In this document: positions 11,167 to 23,530 of the stretch, piece by piece
Layout: each line of letters begins with the position of its first letter
Numbering within the stretch: the first letter of the stretch is position 1
DNA from: Endothia cerciana
Taxonomy: Eukaryota > Ascomycota > Sordariomycetes > Diaporthales > Cryphonectriaceae
Length of the DNA: 64,000 nt
Assembly: GCA_026119935.1 (NCBI GenBank)
Contig: JALRMH010000048.1
Coordinates: forward strand, 186,001 to 250,000
Reading direction: 5' to 3'
Position numbers and translations under genes: made by a program
The notes under the pieces: model-generated
Seen by the model: only the letters and a program-made list of their open reading frames with translations
Databases searched by the model: none
Told to the model about the DNA's origin: nothing

Positions 11167-13049
11167 TGATTATGAAACCTCCAGGGGTTGACGGCGAGTT
11201 CATATCAAGGTTCAATTGAGGCAGTGGATGCCAGTTGTTGATGTCAACGACCAGAATGGGTGGCATGGCATCCCCAGCCCGTGGTCTCTTCTTCTTTGTT
11301 GATGATATCATGAAATATGGCCTCGTGGCTGGGGCCTTGGCAATTTCACAACTATAGCAGCCCTGAGATACTACACTGTGCGCCAGATGTTGATATTGAT
11401 GTCCACAGGGTTTGCCACCGCCTAAGTAGAGTGCAGAAAACCTGGGAGTCAGTGTGTTATCTGGAGACCAAGTGATCTTTCCCTTCCAATGACTTGGCTC
11501 TTTGTTCTCATTCATGGCCTGATAGAAAATTGCTAGAGTGTCTGCATCAGTCCTCATCTCCTCAAGCCTTAAGGCGATCACTCATCCACACAAAGAGCCT
11601 ATCCTTACTCCTCCTTTGAGTATGCACTTGGTAAACGTGCTTAGGATACTAGCATAGGTTTTTCAGTTCCGAATGTACTGACGTGGTATGCCTGGAAAAG
11701 ACACCAAGTACAGTGTGCCCCAACTTGGTGATTAAGGTGTCTCATTTTGCATTGACTATAGCCGTGTATCTCAAGCAGGCTTTCTCGAGGGAGGGCTTTC
11801 CTTGCTAAATGAGACCAGTCTACTCGAGATAACAGTTGATCATTCATTTAACTGACACTAGAGGCTATGATGTCCACACCTTGTCAGAAAGAATTCCATT
11901 ACATATATTAGTGCTTTCTGGAATCGAAGTTAGAGTCAACAGCCAGAGAGACCGAGAAAACAAAAGTGAGGACGTCTTTTCATTCTTCAACCCCTGCATC
12001 AGCGAGAAGCCCGGCCGAGGTGTGGAGGGTTTTCTTTGAGATGGAGTCCAAAGACGGCCAGTTCGCGTCTCCGTTCAAGAAACCTGCCTGGCGTAAGCAA
12101 TGGCGGCTATGTGGAGTCAACACTATTCGTCGACAGAGAACAGCAGAGATGGTTCTCCCAGTAAATGACGGACTCATTGGCGTCTCGTGCAAGTGTTTCG
12201 CCTAGTATAGTGCCGAGCAGACCATCCGAGAAGTCTAGGAAGCCATGTGAATCCTCTAAGCTTCAGGTCTGAGTTTGTAGCATGGTGTGTGACGCGGTGG
12301 GTCCGTCATTCCTCATACTTTCTGGGCGTAGCTAAGACCGCACCCTCGTCTTAGTCGTTCCATCTCCTTGGTCGGCGTTTTCATCGTGTTGGAGATCAAG
12401 AGAGCATGGCCGTGCCCCAACGCGTGAAAGGAGTTGGCACCGCGCTGGACTCCGCCGGCGGCACCCGACTGACACGCGGGCGGTGGACTCGCCATCACTG
12501 ATTGGTGTTGATTGATGCGCAGGGGGGATGGAGGCACGGGCTTGCGCGACGACCATGAAAAGGGCGAGGAAAAGGGAGCACTGTTATCATATAAATTTTA
12601 CGTCTCGAGGATATTGATTTCCCTGCTGACAGTGTAAGTAGGTTGTGATTTCCTTTCCTTCCCCCTTTTTTTGGTTGCGTGGGGAGGGGGAGGGTTACTT
12701 AGCAACAGGTCTCTTACCAATCGGCTGTCATAATGGGTCTGAGCCTAAAGGTTGCTGTAGTAAGGTCGAGATTGAGCGAGGTACATAGATTGCCAAGAAG
12801 AAGAAGAAAAATTGATTTCGATTCATTTACATTCAAATGACGATGCATTCCTCCAATGAAGTGGGATATTAGCAGATATCTAGAACTCCAAGCGCCTTCC
12901 GATATGCATAGTGCGTAGCAGCAGGAATCGCCGCTTGTCTTCCCCACCCTTCCCCCCAGATGTCATAGGTAGCCCTTTATCGCTATTCCCGTCTGCTATT
13001 CAGGATCCTCCCGACCCCTCGTCATCCACACACGTTCGTGGGGACATCC
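11167..13049. other. Intergenic region, no supported gene
   Basis: A 1.9-kb stretch. A 146-codon open frame at 11141-11581 on the minus strand starts with GTG, overlaps the neighbour's 5' end and has no recognisable domain. Other frames are short. Nothing else can be supported. Confidence 0.4.
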
Positions 13050-13487
13050 TCAGTGAGGCCCGGGACCCCCGTGATGTCCCTGGTGTCCTCCATGGTGACC
13101 ATGATGCCCTTCAAGTCCAGGACCAGGGCCACGGCCATGCCCTCCCCTGCCCCCGAATTGAAACTGACCGGGAGGCGGCGGCAGCGGGCCATTCTGATGA
13201 TGATGCCCGTTGTGATGATGGATCCTCGGTGGCGAATCCGGCCTTGGTGGGCCCTGAAACAAACCGGCTCCGCCCGGCCCGTGGTGGTGATACTGCTGAT
13301 GAGGAGGAGGAGGAGGAGCAGGAGGGGGGGGGCCCTGATGATGCTGGGCGTGGTGGCCCTGGTGAGCTGGTGGCGGCGGTGGAGGGGGGCCGCCGTGTCC
13401 GTGGTGTTGGGGTCCAAAACCATGCGGCGGCTGGGGCCCGGGACCGTGCTGCCCATGATGGTGGTGGTGACCGAAACCGAAGGTCAT
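13050..13487 (-). CDS. His/Gly/Pro-rich low-complexity protein
   Basis: A 145-aa single-exon frame from the ATG at 13487. The composition is extreme: it begins MTFGFGHHHHHGQHGPGPQP and continues with HH, PPPPPPP and GGP runs, ending in repeats of HHGHHGGHQG type. It is almost certainly disordered. Histidine clusters of this kind can bind zinc, copper or nickel, which is an inference only. There is no signal peptide. The opposite strand is also open because of the base composition, but gives a less coherent protein. A 12-unit AT microsatellite lies 185 bp upstream. The gene could be a rapidly evolving lineage-specific one. Confidence 0.6.
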   Translation of the reverse strand: MTFGFGHHHHHGQHGPGPQPPHGFGPQHHGHGGPPPPPPPAHQGHHAQHHQGPPPPAPPPPPHQQYHHHGPGGAGLFQGPPRPDSPPRIHHHNGHHHQNGPLPPPPGQFQFGGRGGHGRGPGPGLEGHHGHHGGHQGHHGGPGPH

Positions 13488-13672
13488 GGTGGTTGTGATG
13501 TTCAAGGGTGAACTTGATCGTGTGTCTCTGGTCGTACAGTGTCTGTGTTGTAGCTTGAGTCTTGCTGAGACTACGGAGACCTCGGAATATTCGCAACGTG
13601 CCTGTGCTTGGAAGACCAATTTAAGACACCCATCACCAAACTTCTTCGAGGCCAGCACCAGTCTCAGTGCAC

Positions 13673-13704
<32 letters not shown>

Positions 13705-14314
13705 GCGTGCGAGGCACCCTGAAAAATGGGTCACCTCTTGGCGCATGACGTCCCAAATCAGCGAGTTGGGACCTCGGATGGAGCCTCACAGTCTTCATGA
13801 CTATCGCGAACTCGGGCTCCTGGGAACATCCCTGTGAAAGACCACAAAGCATGGCGGGTAATTGGATGAGTGCTGGGTTGTATCTCGGCTCGGAAATAGA
13901 TACGAGCAAAGCCACGATCTGCGCCCGCGCCAGCCGCGTGGACGCGTTGCCGCTGGTGTGGCTGGTGTTTAACGCCGACGTCGAGTCTTGGCCCATGGAG
14001 CTGATGACATCTGCCATCCACATCGCAACGACTTGTCGTGAGGCGGCAATGTTAGTAATCAGCTTCGAGACGATGAACCAATAACGCCTGATGAACATGT
14101 TGCCATTTTCAGTATGCTATTACAACAAGCCGGACTCCATTTTCCCCCAAGCAATTGATCCATGAGAGGTCAAGCTTCTGCAAATCTGCCAGGTATCTGT
14201 AACACAGCACATAACGTTTATCGAGGTCAACCATGTCGGACACCCTGCCGGAAGCGGTCATTGAACAAGTTACGAACCGCCAACTTTGGTCCCAAAACAC
14301 TCGGCCTCGGGATC
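13488..14314. other. Intergenic region with AT microsatellite
   Basis: It contains an (AT)12 run at about 13673-13696 followed by GTATATATG. No gene is supported, although frames of 80-140 codons occur on both strands. Confidence 0.45.
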
Positions 14315-15577
14315 TCAGTACGAACCAGCGGCAGCAGCAGCAGTGGCACCATCGTGGGCGCCACCCCACTCGGCGCTACCATCAACAACAGTGGCAGCAG
14401 CAGAGCCCCATCCACCGTCCGCGCCCTTGTTGTCGTTGTTGTCGGCCGCAGATTGTTGGGCCTTCCTCCCTGCCTTCTTCCTCTCGATGTGTTGCTTCTT
14501 GTTCTTGAACCGATTGTTCAGGTCCTCGTCCAGCTTAGGGAGCACAACTCGCATCTGCTCGATGAAAGAACAGTAGTCATCGTACTCGGGATCATCCAAT
14601 TTGCGTGTCCACCAAGCCTCGAAGATGCTGGCGGAGGCGGCCTCCTGCAGAGCCTCGGAGGGGCCTATGTACTGGAAGTGGCCCTCGTCGTACAGGCGCT
14701 CGACATAATCGAGGTCGACGAGGCCCTTGCGTGCGTACCTGATGGCTCTCTTCTTCAGGCCCTCCTGCAGGGACATGTCGGGGACCTTGAGGTTGTTGGC
14801 CACGGTGATGACGTCGAGCAGGATGTTCAGGGCGTTCTCCTCGTCCTCAATCTGTATCAAAGAGTAAGATTATTTTTGTGTCGGGAAAGGCGGGGATGCA
14901 TTTGAGCGACACCGGGAAACAGTGGGTTGGGCCGTCAGGGTTGGCTCACCTCGGGGAACTTGATATCATTGCCCTCGTCGATACAGCGGTTGATCCAATC
15001 GACCAGGCGCTTGTAGGGGTCCAGGTGCTCGTCCTCGATGATCAGGGCCGCGAAGCATCCGGCCTTCTCAAGCTCCTTCTTCCAGACCTCGCTGAAGATC
15101 ATGGCGGCGTTGCGGGGAAACTTTTCGATGAAGGCCCGCAGGGGCCCGTTCTTGTCAGACCGCTGCCAGATGGAGATGAACTTCTCCTCGCCGCTCTCTC
15201 GGTCGGTCTTGAGACTGGGTGAAGTGGAAAGGGTTGTGTGTTAGCAAGATGGTCTCCCCGGGTTGGGGGGAGGGGGATAATGCATGGGACTGAGCGATGT
15301 GACGCGTCGTGGGGTCGCAACTTGGGTCGAAACGCGCCGGGGGCCAGGAATCTAGACGCATTACGGTACTGAGGATTGGTGGATGACACAAAGTGACTTA
15401 CTTCTCCACGTCCTTCTTGCGGATGCGCTTGGGCTTCTTCTCGTCGGTGGGGGACTTGGTAACCTCGGGCCCATCCGGGACACCCTTGTCCTCGACTGGG
15501 AGGGCGCCATCGCCACCCTTCTCGGCCCAGGGCGGGCCGACCAAGGGCTCAGGCTGAACTGCACTCCACTCAGCCAT
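14315..15577 (-). CDS. Conserved hypothetical protein, three exons
   Basis: Exons at 15577-15402, 15214-14950 and 14851-14315, joined by introns at 15215-15401 and 14852-14949; 325 aa in one frame. The N-terminal 58 residues are acidic and basic low complexity (for example TDEKKPKRIRKKDVE). A folded region of about 180 aa follows, with FISIWQRSDKNGPLRAFIEK, AAMIFSEVWKKELEKAG and LDPYKRLVDWINRCIDEGND. The C-terminus turns charged and then Ala/Gly-rich (KNKKQHIERKKAGRKAQQSA). No signal peptide or membrane span is visible. I do not recognise a named family. The helical, charged character fits an intracellular scaffold or RNA/protein-binding role, but that is speculation. Confidence 0.75.
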
Positions 15578-16637
15578 CTCGAATGATAACCTGGAGTAAG
15601 GAGGTTGAGAAAGTGATGTTTATCTTGGTAGAACGAGAAACGCTCGAGGTGTGAGTTGTAACCTCAACGGGCTGAAGAGATGGGCTGGGAGGAAGAAGAA
15701 ACCTGACCCTGCCAACACAGGTGTTTGCAAGGAGGCGCTTTCGAAGGTAGAAAGGATGGACAACCCAGCCGCAATGGAGGCGGCTTTTATGCCAGTAAGC
15801 TGGCGGCTGCAGGCGGTGTCCAGGGCAAGGGTTGGGGGAAGAACCGAGAGCCAGAGGGTCAGAGGGTCCCTCTGAATCTTGTATTTTCTCTAGGCGTCCA
15901 CTGGAGCTGCGATGGCAGGGCCAGGGAAGGGCTCGTTTGCTGCAACTTCCGTTTGGGTATGGAATGCAGGCTGCCGCCAACCCTTGCCTGCCTCACCTGT
16001 GTATGTTTGGTTGGCCTCACGCCAATGACTCCATGAAAGTTGCAATATGGTGTGTGAGGACGAGTCGACCTTGCACTCTACTTTCGAAAACACAGCAATT
16101 GAATCCCTTTGAAGCAGCTGGAAGAACATGTGCGACAAACCTTCTATTGACTTCTCTTGCTGCCTAATCGAGACATGGCACACCTCTAGTTTGGCCTCAC
16201 GAGTTGCGAAGTCCAAAGCATTATAGAGAACATTGCTTTTGATAATCGAGGCTGTGGCGACTCTAGTCTGCTGGTCACCTAATCCAGGTTCTTTGTTTCC
16301 CCCCCCTGATAATCGTTTCTGAACCACTTTGGTCCGAAGACGGGTGCCACAGGTGCCTTCGACGATGATCCCGAGTATCCTTCTGCCGATACCTTACAGG
16401 CCTCTTAAAAAGCCTCTACAGCCCCTGCATCATATAAGCCTTTTCATTGTGTCCATATTCCCTTGCAGACGGCCCATATCTGCAGTGGGCCCAGAGCGGG
16501 GATTTGTTTCCAGTCTGATGACTTGTCCATACTAGTACAATAAAGTCGTGTCAGGGTTGCCCAGGCTGTTGGCAATGCGAGAATGCAATGCCATCCCTGA
16601 AGTCGCTTATTCAAGTCTGCTCGGTCTTGACCACCTA
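15578..16637. other. Intergenic region
   Basis: About 1 kb upstream of one minus-strand gene and downstream of another. Open frames are short and mutually overlapping; none is supported. Confidence 0.4.
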
Positions 16638-18573
16638 TTATCCGGGAAGGAAGTTCTCCGAGATCAGGTGCATCTCGCGGTTGTCCTTCAGGATCTCCTC
16701 ATTCCACTGGCGAGCCCACTCGATGGTGAGGGGCTGCTTCTCGTTGATCACTGTGTCAAAGGCCCGAGTCAGCATCCTCGTCGTGGAGATCACCCAGATG
16801 AGGGACTGGGAGCTGCCCTCACTTACCCTGACAGCCATACTGGCGCACCATATCCTCCTCGTTCACACACTCGATACCATGACCACGGATGTGCTGCAGG
16901 CCCCGGTTGTGCAGGAGCGGGTGCTGGTGCACGGCATCGCAGCCGTAAGCGGGGCAGACTAGGGTGTAAAGCGCGCGCCGGCTCGAGGGAAAGGTGTAGG
17001 CGAAGACCCAGGCGCGGTTGGGACGGCCGCTCCTCTTGGACTTGGTCTTCTTGGCCATGTGCGAGGTGCTGGTGAAGGTGTTGGTGTTCTGCAGGAAGTG
17101 CGAGGCGATCACCTGAGTAGTAGGGGCGCTGGCGGCACGGGCGGCCTTAGAGCTTCCAGCGGCCGGCTCGTGTCCGCTAAGCCAGGGAGCCTTCGAGAAG
17201 GTGCTGCTTCCGGTGACCGAGCCCTCCTGGCCGTGGCTGGCGACAGTGCCCTCGCCCAGCACTGTGAATTTAGCAGTAGCACAGGCATTGTGGTCAGCCC
17301 AGCCACCCCAGACGGCTCGACCATCGTCAACCTGGACCTTCATGCCGCTGACCTGACCCTGAGAAGCAGGAGTGGAAGATGGGTTGTTGGTCAACCCCCG
17401 CTGGTATCTATCCTGGAAGGCGGAATAGAGAGGCTCAGGAAGGTTGGCAGTGTCATGAACAGGGCCAGCTTGATGGGCAGCGGCGCTGTGGGGTCCGTCC
17501 TGGTCTGTGGGATCGGCCCTAGCCTGGGCTGTAGGAAGGGCACCACAGTCAGCGAGAGCAGGAAAATTGGCACTACGGTCCTTGTCCTGAAGCTTGGACT
17601 CAGTGAGCTGGGAAGACCCACAGGTGCTGGACTCGGGAGTAGCCTCCTGAGAGAGGATCTCGGCGATGAGGTCAACAGCACTCATGTTTGGGCTAGCGAT
17701 TGCCATCTGGGCGTCCGAAGAATGGATCGCAGGAGAGAGCTCGAGGAAGGTCGGCTGGTTAGGCGAAGCTTGAGATTGGCTGAAAGCATTGGTAAAGACT
17801 CCAGGAGCGGTGAGAGTTTCCTCTCTGCCCTCCTTCTTGACTGGGCCAGTGAGCTCCAAGAAGCTGTTCATGAGAACAGCCTGGGTGTGGGTGGCAGCAG
17901 AGTCGGCAGTGGGGTCGAACTTGCCTGTCTTGGGCTCATAGTTGGAAGTGGGATGAGACTCGGACTGGAACCCCTGCAAGCTGCTGAGAAGACCAACCTT
18001 CTTAACATCGGCGCTCTCCATCTGGTCATCCTTGGCCTCAATGGTGGGTCCAGTAGCCAGAGTATCAGTTGCCTTCGTGGACACAGCAGTCATTTGGTCC
18101 TCGCCGTACCTGAGGTTTGGCTGCTCAGCCTGCCCGAGGGGAGAGTCAGAAGGCGCGTTGAGGGCCTTCATACGCTTGGCAGGAGGCACTGCACCAATCT
18201 GGCCTCCAGTGAAGGGATTTTTGCCTGGGACAGGCTCTCGTGGAACATATTGCTGGTGGATGGACAAGGGATAGTGTGGTGGGTCTGGCTTGTACGAAAG
18301 CATGGCGAAGGGGGGTATTTTCTCATTGGGGTTCATGTCGTGAACAGGGTAACCACCAGGCACTTTGTTAATACCTGGAGGCCGGTCAGTTCTCAATTTG
18401 TTGTCGCCGATACCCTTCAGGACTCGAATACCATGATCAGCCAGGACGTGCTGATATTGTCTGATCTGGACCTGCAGGGACTGGTTCTCAATCCTCAGGC
18501 GCTGGATCTCAACCTGCTCAGGGGTGAGGTAATGGTCCTGGCCAGAAGTCTGGGCGTTTGTGTCTTGATTCAT
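16638..18573 (-). CDS. Hypothetical protein with coiled coil and putative zinc-binding C-terminal domain
   Basis: Exons at 18573-16827 and 16750-16638, intron 16751-16826 (GTAAGT...ACACAG), 619 aa. The ATG at 18573 is the first in frame. Residues about 12-45 form a short coiled coil (EQVEIQRLRIENQSLQVQIR). Residues 50-500 are low-complexity Ser/Ala/Thr/Gln-rich, as in many transcriptional co-regulators. A basic patch, KKTKSKRSGRPNR, precedes the last 100 residues, which look folded: CPAYGC, then HPLLHNRGLQHIRG and a final Cys (C-x4-C...H...H...C). The tail is VINEKQPLTIEWARQWNEEI. The same tail domain occurs in the pseudogene at 23531-25594. I know no named family for it. Nuclear function is inferred from the basic patch. 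A 570-codon open frame on the opposite strand is a compositional shadow. Confidence 0.8.
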
Positions 18574-19641
18574 CGTGGTGGTGTGTTTGGGAGATTTCTG
18601 TATTGTCAAAATGCCTTGTTGGGTTCGACGGGAGAAGTTTCAGCAGGCTTGGTCGCGGTTCTTAATTGGCCAGTGACCAAAGAAATAGAGTTGTCCAGGA
18701 GGCAGGCAAACATGAATATTGGCAAAGTCGAGGTGAATGGGATGGGGGATCGAAGTCCACTGATGATGTAGTGAACAAGCTGTCTTGTAGACTGCTGCGG
18801 GGCAACAGACCACAGTGTTGGTACAACAGCCTTGCTGACTTAGTTGAACTCCGATGTATCTACAACCTCGGGAGATGAGAACTTTTGAAAGTCAATGCAC
18901 CTTACTCCATATATTCAACACATCAACCGCAATAAAGAGCTTTCTCGGCGATGGAATGTGCGAGAAGAGTTTGGTGAACTTGCCGCCTAGTGATTTCTCA
19001 ACAGACAGTGCGTAATCAGACCTTCGAAACTGTGACCCACTTTCAGCCTCGTCTAAGCTACAAGCCAACCAATGAGATTCTGTTACCTTTCACCAGTACA
19101 TAGATAGCTCTTTGCATCTCTTGGTGAAGGTTTGGCCTGTGGTACAACTACGAAAACGCTCAAACTCCATTTTATGAGATCTTTCCGGATCATAAATCTC
19201 ACTAGATAACAACGAAGAAGGTATCATCTCATCAAGCATGTGACTGGCTAGACACATCTACAACAGAAACACGCCCCGCAAAAGCAAGAAATAAAGATGG
19301 CTGATAATAGTACTGCTATTGTATCGGTCCTCATTCGTATGCTTGAAATTATCACATTCGCGGTATATCACGCCCGTAGGTTGCTCAAAAACTTCACCAG
19401 AGCTGCTGTACAAGGTGGCGAGAGTGCTTTGTAGGGTATCAGCTTAGTCAAGCGGTATCCTACAGACAGCCGTTGTGAACACCGACCAACAAATCATCAG
19501 GTATCATCCACTTCATTTAGATTAGTTATTGAATCAGTTCAAGCTATGAAGTATCCTTCTTTCGTGTTCAGGGCACCGACTTCGCTTCCACCGAGCCCTT
19601 CCACGTCGTTCGCGGAAGGATTAGACCATTGACAACCCGAC
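18574..19641. other. Intergenic region
   Basis: No gene is supported. The base composition falls toward AT between about 18850 and 19400. Confidence 0.4.
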
Positions 19642-20058
19642 ATGTCAGGTGCCTCAGACGCGAAGAGACGACTACATCGCGACCCTAGTGAGCAACTTCT
19701 TCGGGCTAGAACAACTACAAATGACAATCGCGTATTTAAGCCGTCGCTCTTGCCATCAAAGGTGACGAAAGATGGACGGAATGAAGACAAAAAGGTTCAA
19801 AATGAGAGGTTAGTGGACAAGGACATAACTGAGGACGGGCGGGGCCATGAGGAGGCAGATGCGCAGACAGTCAGCGATGCTGAAGGCGACGCTGCTCGGA
19901 CTCGCTCCTCTGGGCAGTCGCCGGAGCACGGTGGCCCAAGCTTGGTGTCCAAGGCAGATGAGGAGTCTAACCTCGAGCTTCTCGAATCTCCTCTGGATGC
20001 ATTGTACCGAAGCTTGAGGCTTGCGCTCAAGCTGGTGTACAACGGCAGTGGCGAGTAG
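19642..20058 (+). CDS. Small hydrophilic hypothetical protein
   Basis: An ATG-initiated single-exon frame of 138 aa. The product is highly charged, with no Cys and no membrane span, for example KVTKDGRNEDKKVQNERLVD. It ends in a more hydrophobic helix, SPLDALYRSLRLALKLVYNG. No domain is recognised and there is no supporting neighbour. It may be a lineage-specific gene or a chance frame. Confidence 0.35.
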   Translation: MSGASDAKRRLHRDPSEQLLRARTTTNDNRVFKPSLLPSKVTKDGRNEDKKVQNERLVDKDITEDGRGHEEADAQTVSDAEGDAARTRSSGQSPEHGGPSLVSKADEESNLELLESPLDALYRSLRLALKLVYNGSGE

Positions 20059-20479
20059 CCGAAGAGAAAAGACTCCTGGCCAGGAGCTAGGAACTTGTAC
20101 TGGAGCGGGTCAGATTCTGAACAGACAAATCCCTACGGGTGATTGAGTTTGAGGAGGATCATCGATACGACCCTTCCGCACAATATCAAGTTTCCCAACG
20201 CCGTGCGCAAGATAAAGATTTGTGCTGCCGAAGCCATTTTCTCGACAACGGCGAGTTGTGTCAACTTAGTCGCTCAATCTTACCTGCTCAGGAACCATGG
20301 GCCTGCCCAGTAGAGAAATCTAAATATTTGTGCAATTTTGATTCAGTTGAAAAGGGTTAATCAGACCCGCCAATGAATATGGCATGGCCATCCTCTGAGT
20401 CTACTCAAACTTTAGTCAACTCGAAACTCAGAACATTCTCCTACACTTGAGTGTTCAATCATCATTCAATCGCCAACAT

Positions 20480-22600
20480 CCATTCCAGACACGTCGCCTT
20501 CCTCATTTCCACTAGATTGCTCATCGTGAAATCGATGAGACTTCGGTTGCCGCCTCTTGCCTGCTCGCCCCTTGTAGCCGGTACCCCGGGCCCCAGATCT
20601 TCCGGACCGGTGCTCCCCCAGACCAACGTCCACGATGGCCTGGGCCTCCCCCTCTGGGTCCAAAAGGCTTATCTCTCCCAACGGGTTCGCAGCATTGGCA
20701 GCTGCCCGCGTCGTGGAAACGCGAGGTACACTGAATACTGATGGTGATGATGCCCGCGACATAGTCGAAGTCCATCATCATCTTGTTGATCCTGCCCAAT
20801 GGTAGATGTCTCATGAAGAAAAAGTCATACGCATTGTCGGCAGCTAGGCGGGTGCCTTCGCCGCTGCTGGCGAGGTACAGCTGGCAGACAATTCGGCGAT
20901 CCGTCCTATCACCCTCGGACTCAAACTCTAACTCGCCGGGATCATTCTACTTGCCGGTCAGTTATAGGACTCGTTCGGTTGAATGGATCACGTTCTTTCC
21001 TCGTACCACAGAATTTCTGCCTGCTCCTCCCAATCGACAAGCGGGCCCGACCTGGTCCCAATCACCTTGCCCTTCTGCACACCAAATGTGCACATCGTAG
21101 AGGGCTCCTTAACGGAACGTTCACAGAGCGTCGCGTGAGCACCACCGAGGGCAATCCGGGCAGAGCTAAGTACCACAACCAGTCAATATGAGAAGTGAGA
21201 ACAGAATAGCTGACGGATACGTACTAGTTCCAGGACACCATGGTACTCGCGAATACCAGAGCACGAAACCCCAGTTGCTTACAGAACTGTATCATTCAAT
21301 CCCTCATCATCCTATGATTGGATGAACCGCCAGAGACGATGACTGTAACGCTCTCGCAGTGGGAGAAAGTCTGAGAGACCGCATCTGGACACTGATCATG
21401 CTTCTGACGCGCTTAAAAGCCTGATTGCAGGTGTTGAGGATACTATCTCTTTCGAGGGAGTATGGCAGTGCAGTGGTTGCCCTTGGAGCCAATGGATCGG
21501 GCTCGAAGAACCTTTGCGGTTCTGCCCGCATCAAATAGTCAAGCTGCTGGACGAGCTGAGCCTTGAAGTTCGACCACAGCTCATTCGGCATGCGCTCATG
21601 ACGGTTTGTAAACATCTCGCCATACTAAACCTCGAAATGCTTAAGCATCAAGTGCAGCCACATCTCGATGCCGTCACCAGCACCTAGAAGCTCGCTTTAG
21701 GGCTTGAGTTCAAATGTGAACTAGTATCACTCGCCAAGGTCTTGACCAATCTCGAATATGACGAACTCCTCATTCTTGTTCTCCCGGTAGGTGGCCAGTG
21801 TGCTGTTCTGCAGAGACATGCATATTAGTAGGATCCACTGCCCCGGCCTTTGGGTGATCCACTTACTGCATTGTGACCTCCGAGATCGATAAGGCACTAC
21901 GCATTGGACATGGTACGCAATTCTCCAATGATGGGCAGGTTTGCCCGGCGGGCGGTCTCACTGTCGGTGAAGGCCTCATTGAACATCCAGTGGGCCAACG
22001 CGGCTGCTTCAGTGACGAAGACAATTTTGACGGGGTACCCAAATACCTGGTCGGATGCGGCATGAACGAGCCTCTCGTATTCCTCCTGGAAATCTAGGTC
22101 CCACTGCGAGGGAATCGTCAAGGCGATGGTCTTGATTTGTTTGGCTCCCCAAACTGGGTATGTCGACACATCCTGTGCTTTTTGGAGGACCTTACAGAGG
22201 AGCTCATTGAATCCCCTCCCACTTAATCATGTCTTGAAGGCCTCCGTCTCGTCTTCGTGTGGGAACAGATTGAGGAGCTTGTCCAGGATTGGGTACTGAT
22301 CAATCATATCATCGGTGAGCCGAGAAGGATGGGCATCACGTACTTGGCAGAGACTTCGTAGCGTTTATCTTGCCGCTTATTCCCAACGTATTTGGGTAGG
22401 TTGTTGTCGGTCGCGACAGGAAAAATGCGACAAGAAAAGTGCTTCCTGTTAGTAGTGCCACCGCGGTTTGGGGGTGCTTCGGTGTCCTGGATGACCGATT
22501 CCTCAATGCGGTCCCAGCCTCTGAGAACCGCACGCGTGCCGGTACTGCCGATGTCTATGGCTAGCACACTGTGATTATTATCAAATTGGGCTTAAGCTTT
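20480..22600 (-). pseudogene. Hsp70-like (actin-fold ATPase) gene, decayed
   Basis: Read on the minus strand, pieces of a fungal Hsp70-like ATPase appear in order. Near 22560 is a phosphate-1-like motif, AIDIGSTGTRAVL, with SAKYVMPILLGSP after it. Near 22290 is DQYPILDKLLNLFPHEDETE. At 21900-22140 is IKTIALTIPSQWDLDFQEEY with VFVTEAAALAHWMFNEA. Near 21880 is CLIDLGGHNA, the phosphate-2 motif, then an intron and NSTLATYRENKNEEFVIFEI. At 21310-21615 there is a conserved-looking block, and near 20780 a probable C-terminal strand. A frame change and several in-frame stops separate them, including a TGA near 22235 and a TAG just before CLIDLGG. The gene is therefore non-functional. Its start and end are approximate. 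Confidence 0.75.
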
Positions 22601-23530
22601 GTCAGCACGCTGGGTTTGGAACACTCACGAGCCAGGATCATCATTGCTGTTGTAGGTTCTCGTACTTGCCAGCCGATTTGACTTCGCCTCGCGCTCGAGC
22701 GGCTTGCGCGACATGCGCGACGTAAGCAACGACGAAGACGGATTCATGAGGAATGCGTGGCAAATGGTAGAAGAGGTTCTGAGTGAGTATTTGGATGAAA
22801 GAGAGGAAGATACCAAAGACAGACAGTGATGAAGTAGTCCCAACGCTCGGAGGTTGGCGAGGAATCCAGAATACGTGCGAGACGCGAACCAGAAGGTGGA
22901 GGGTTATTGACGGACGGTCGTCAAAACAGACTGTTATGAAGAGGTGCAGTTTCCTTGACAAATAAATCGAATCCAGAACAATGCGAGATGGTATGGGAGA
23001 CAGATGATTGGGACTGTTCAATTGGTGGTCAGTGAAGGCTGCAGAACCGCTCAGCGAAGTTGTCAAACAGTTGCCAGGCATAGTGGAAGTCGAGAACAAA
23101 GATTGATCGGCTTGGCAAGTGGAGGTCAGCAAGGCTGTGAAGCTGCAAAGACCAGACTGCACGTAAATTTCCTTGAACCATTTTTATTCACAGGAGCTTG
23201 TTTTATCCCACTTTTGACGTCTACCCAGGCCGCCAGGCAGCTTGAGTTTCTCACCGACACAACCACATGTCTAACAGGCAATGCTTCGAAACAACACCTT
23301 GTGCGAATTGCTCGCCAACCTGTTCGACTTTCTCAAGCTTCTTTATCAGTCTACCTTCCACCAGAACCGACCACCTGCCTCATCATTTCATCCAAGCACC
23401 ATCTCCTCACATCACCACAAACTAGCTGAAATCCCACAGCTACAATCATTCTCACTCACTTGTTGTCACCTTCTGACCCTCTTACGGCTCAACTCTATTC
23501 CAAAACCAGGAACCTCTCCACAGCACCAAC
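22601..23530. other. Region between two decayed genes
   Basis: A 173-codon minus-strand frame at 22641-23162 has some hydrophobic stretches but no recognisable domain. I do not annotate it. Nothing else can be supported here. Confidence 0.35.

Noticed and set aside
11141..11581. 146-codon minus-strand frame
   Set aside because: It starts with GTG, overlaps the 5' end of the neighbouring gene and has no recognisable domain.
17059..18771. 570-codon open frame on the plus strand
   Set aside because: It lies opposite the 619-aa gene, which has a coiled coil, a conserved C-terminal domain and clean splice sites. The antisense frame has no domain.
22641..23162. 173-codon minus-strand frame with hydrophobic stretches
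   Set aside because: No recognisable family; it lies between two pseudogenes in a region without other coding signs.
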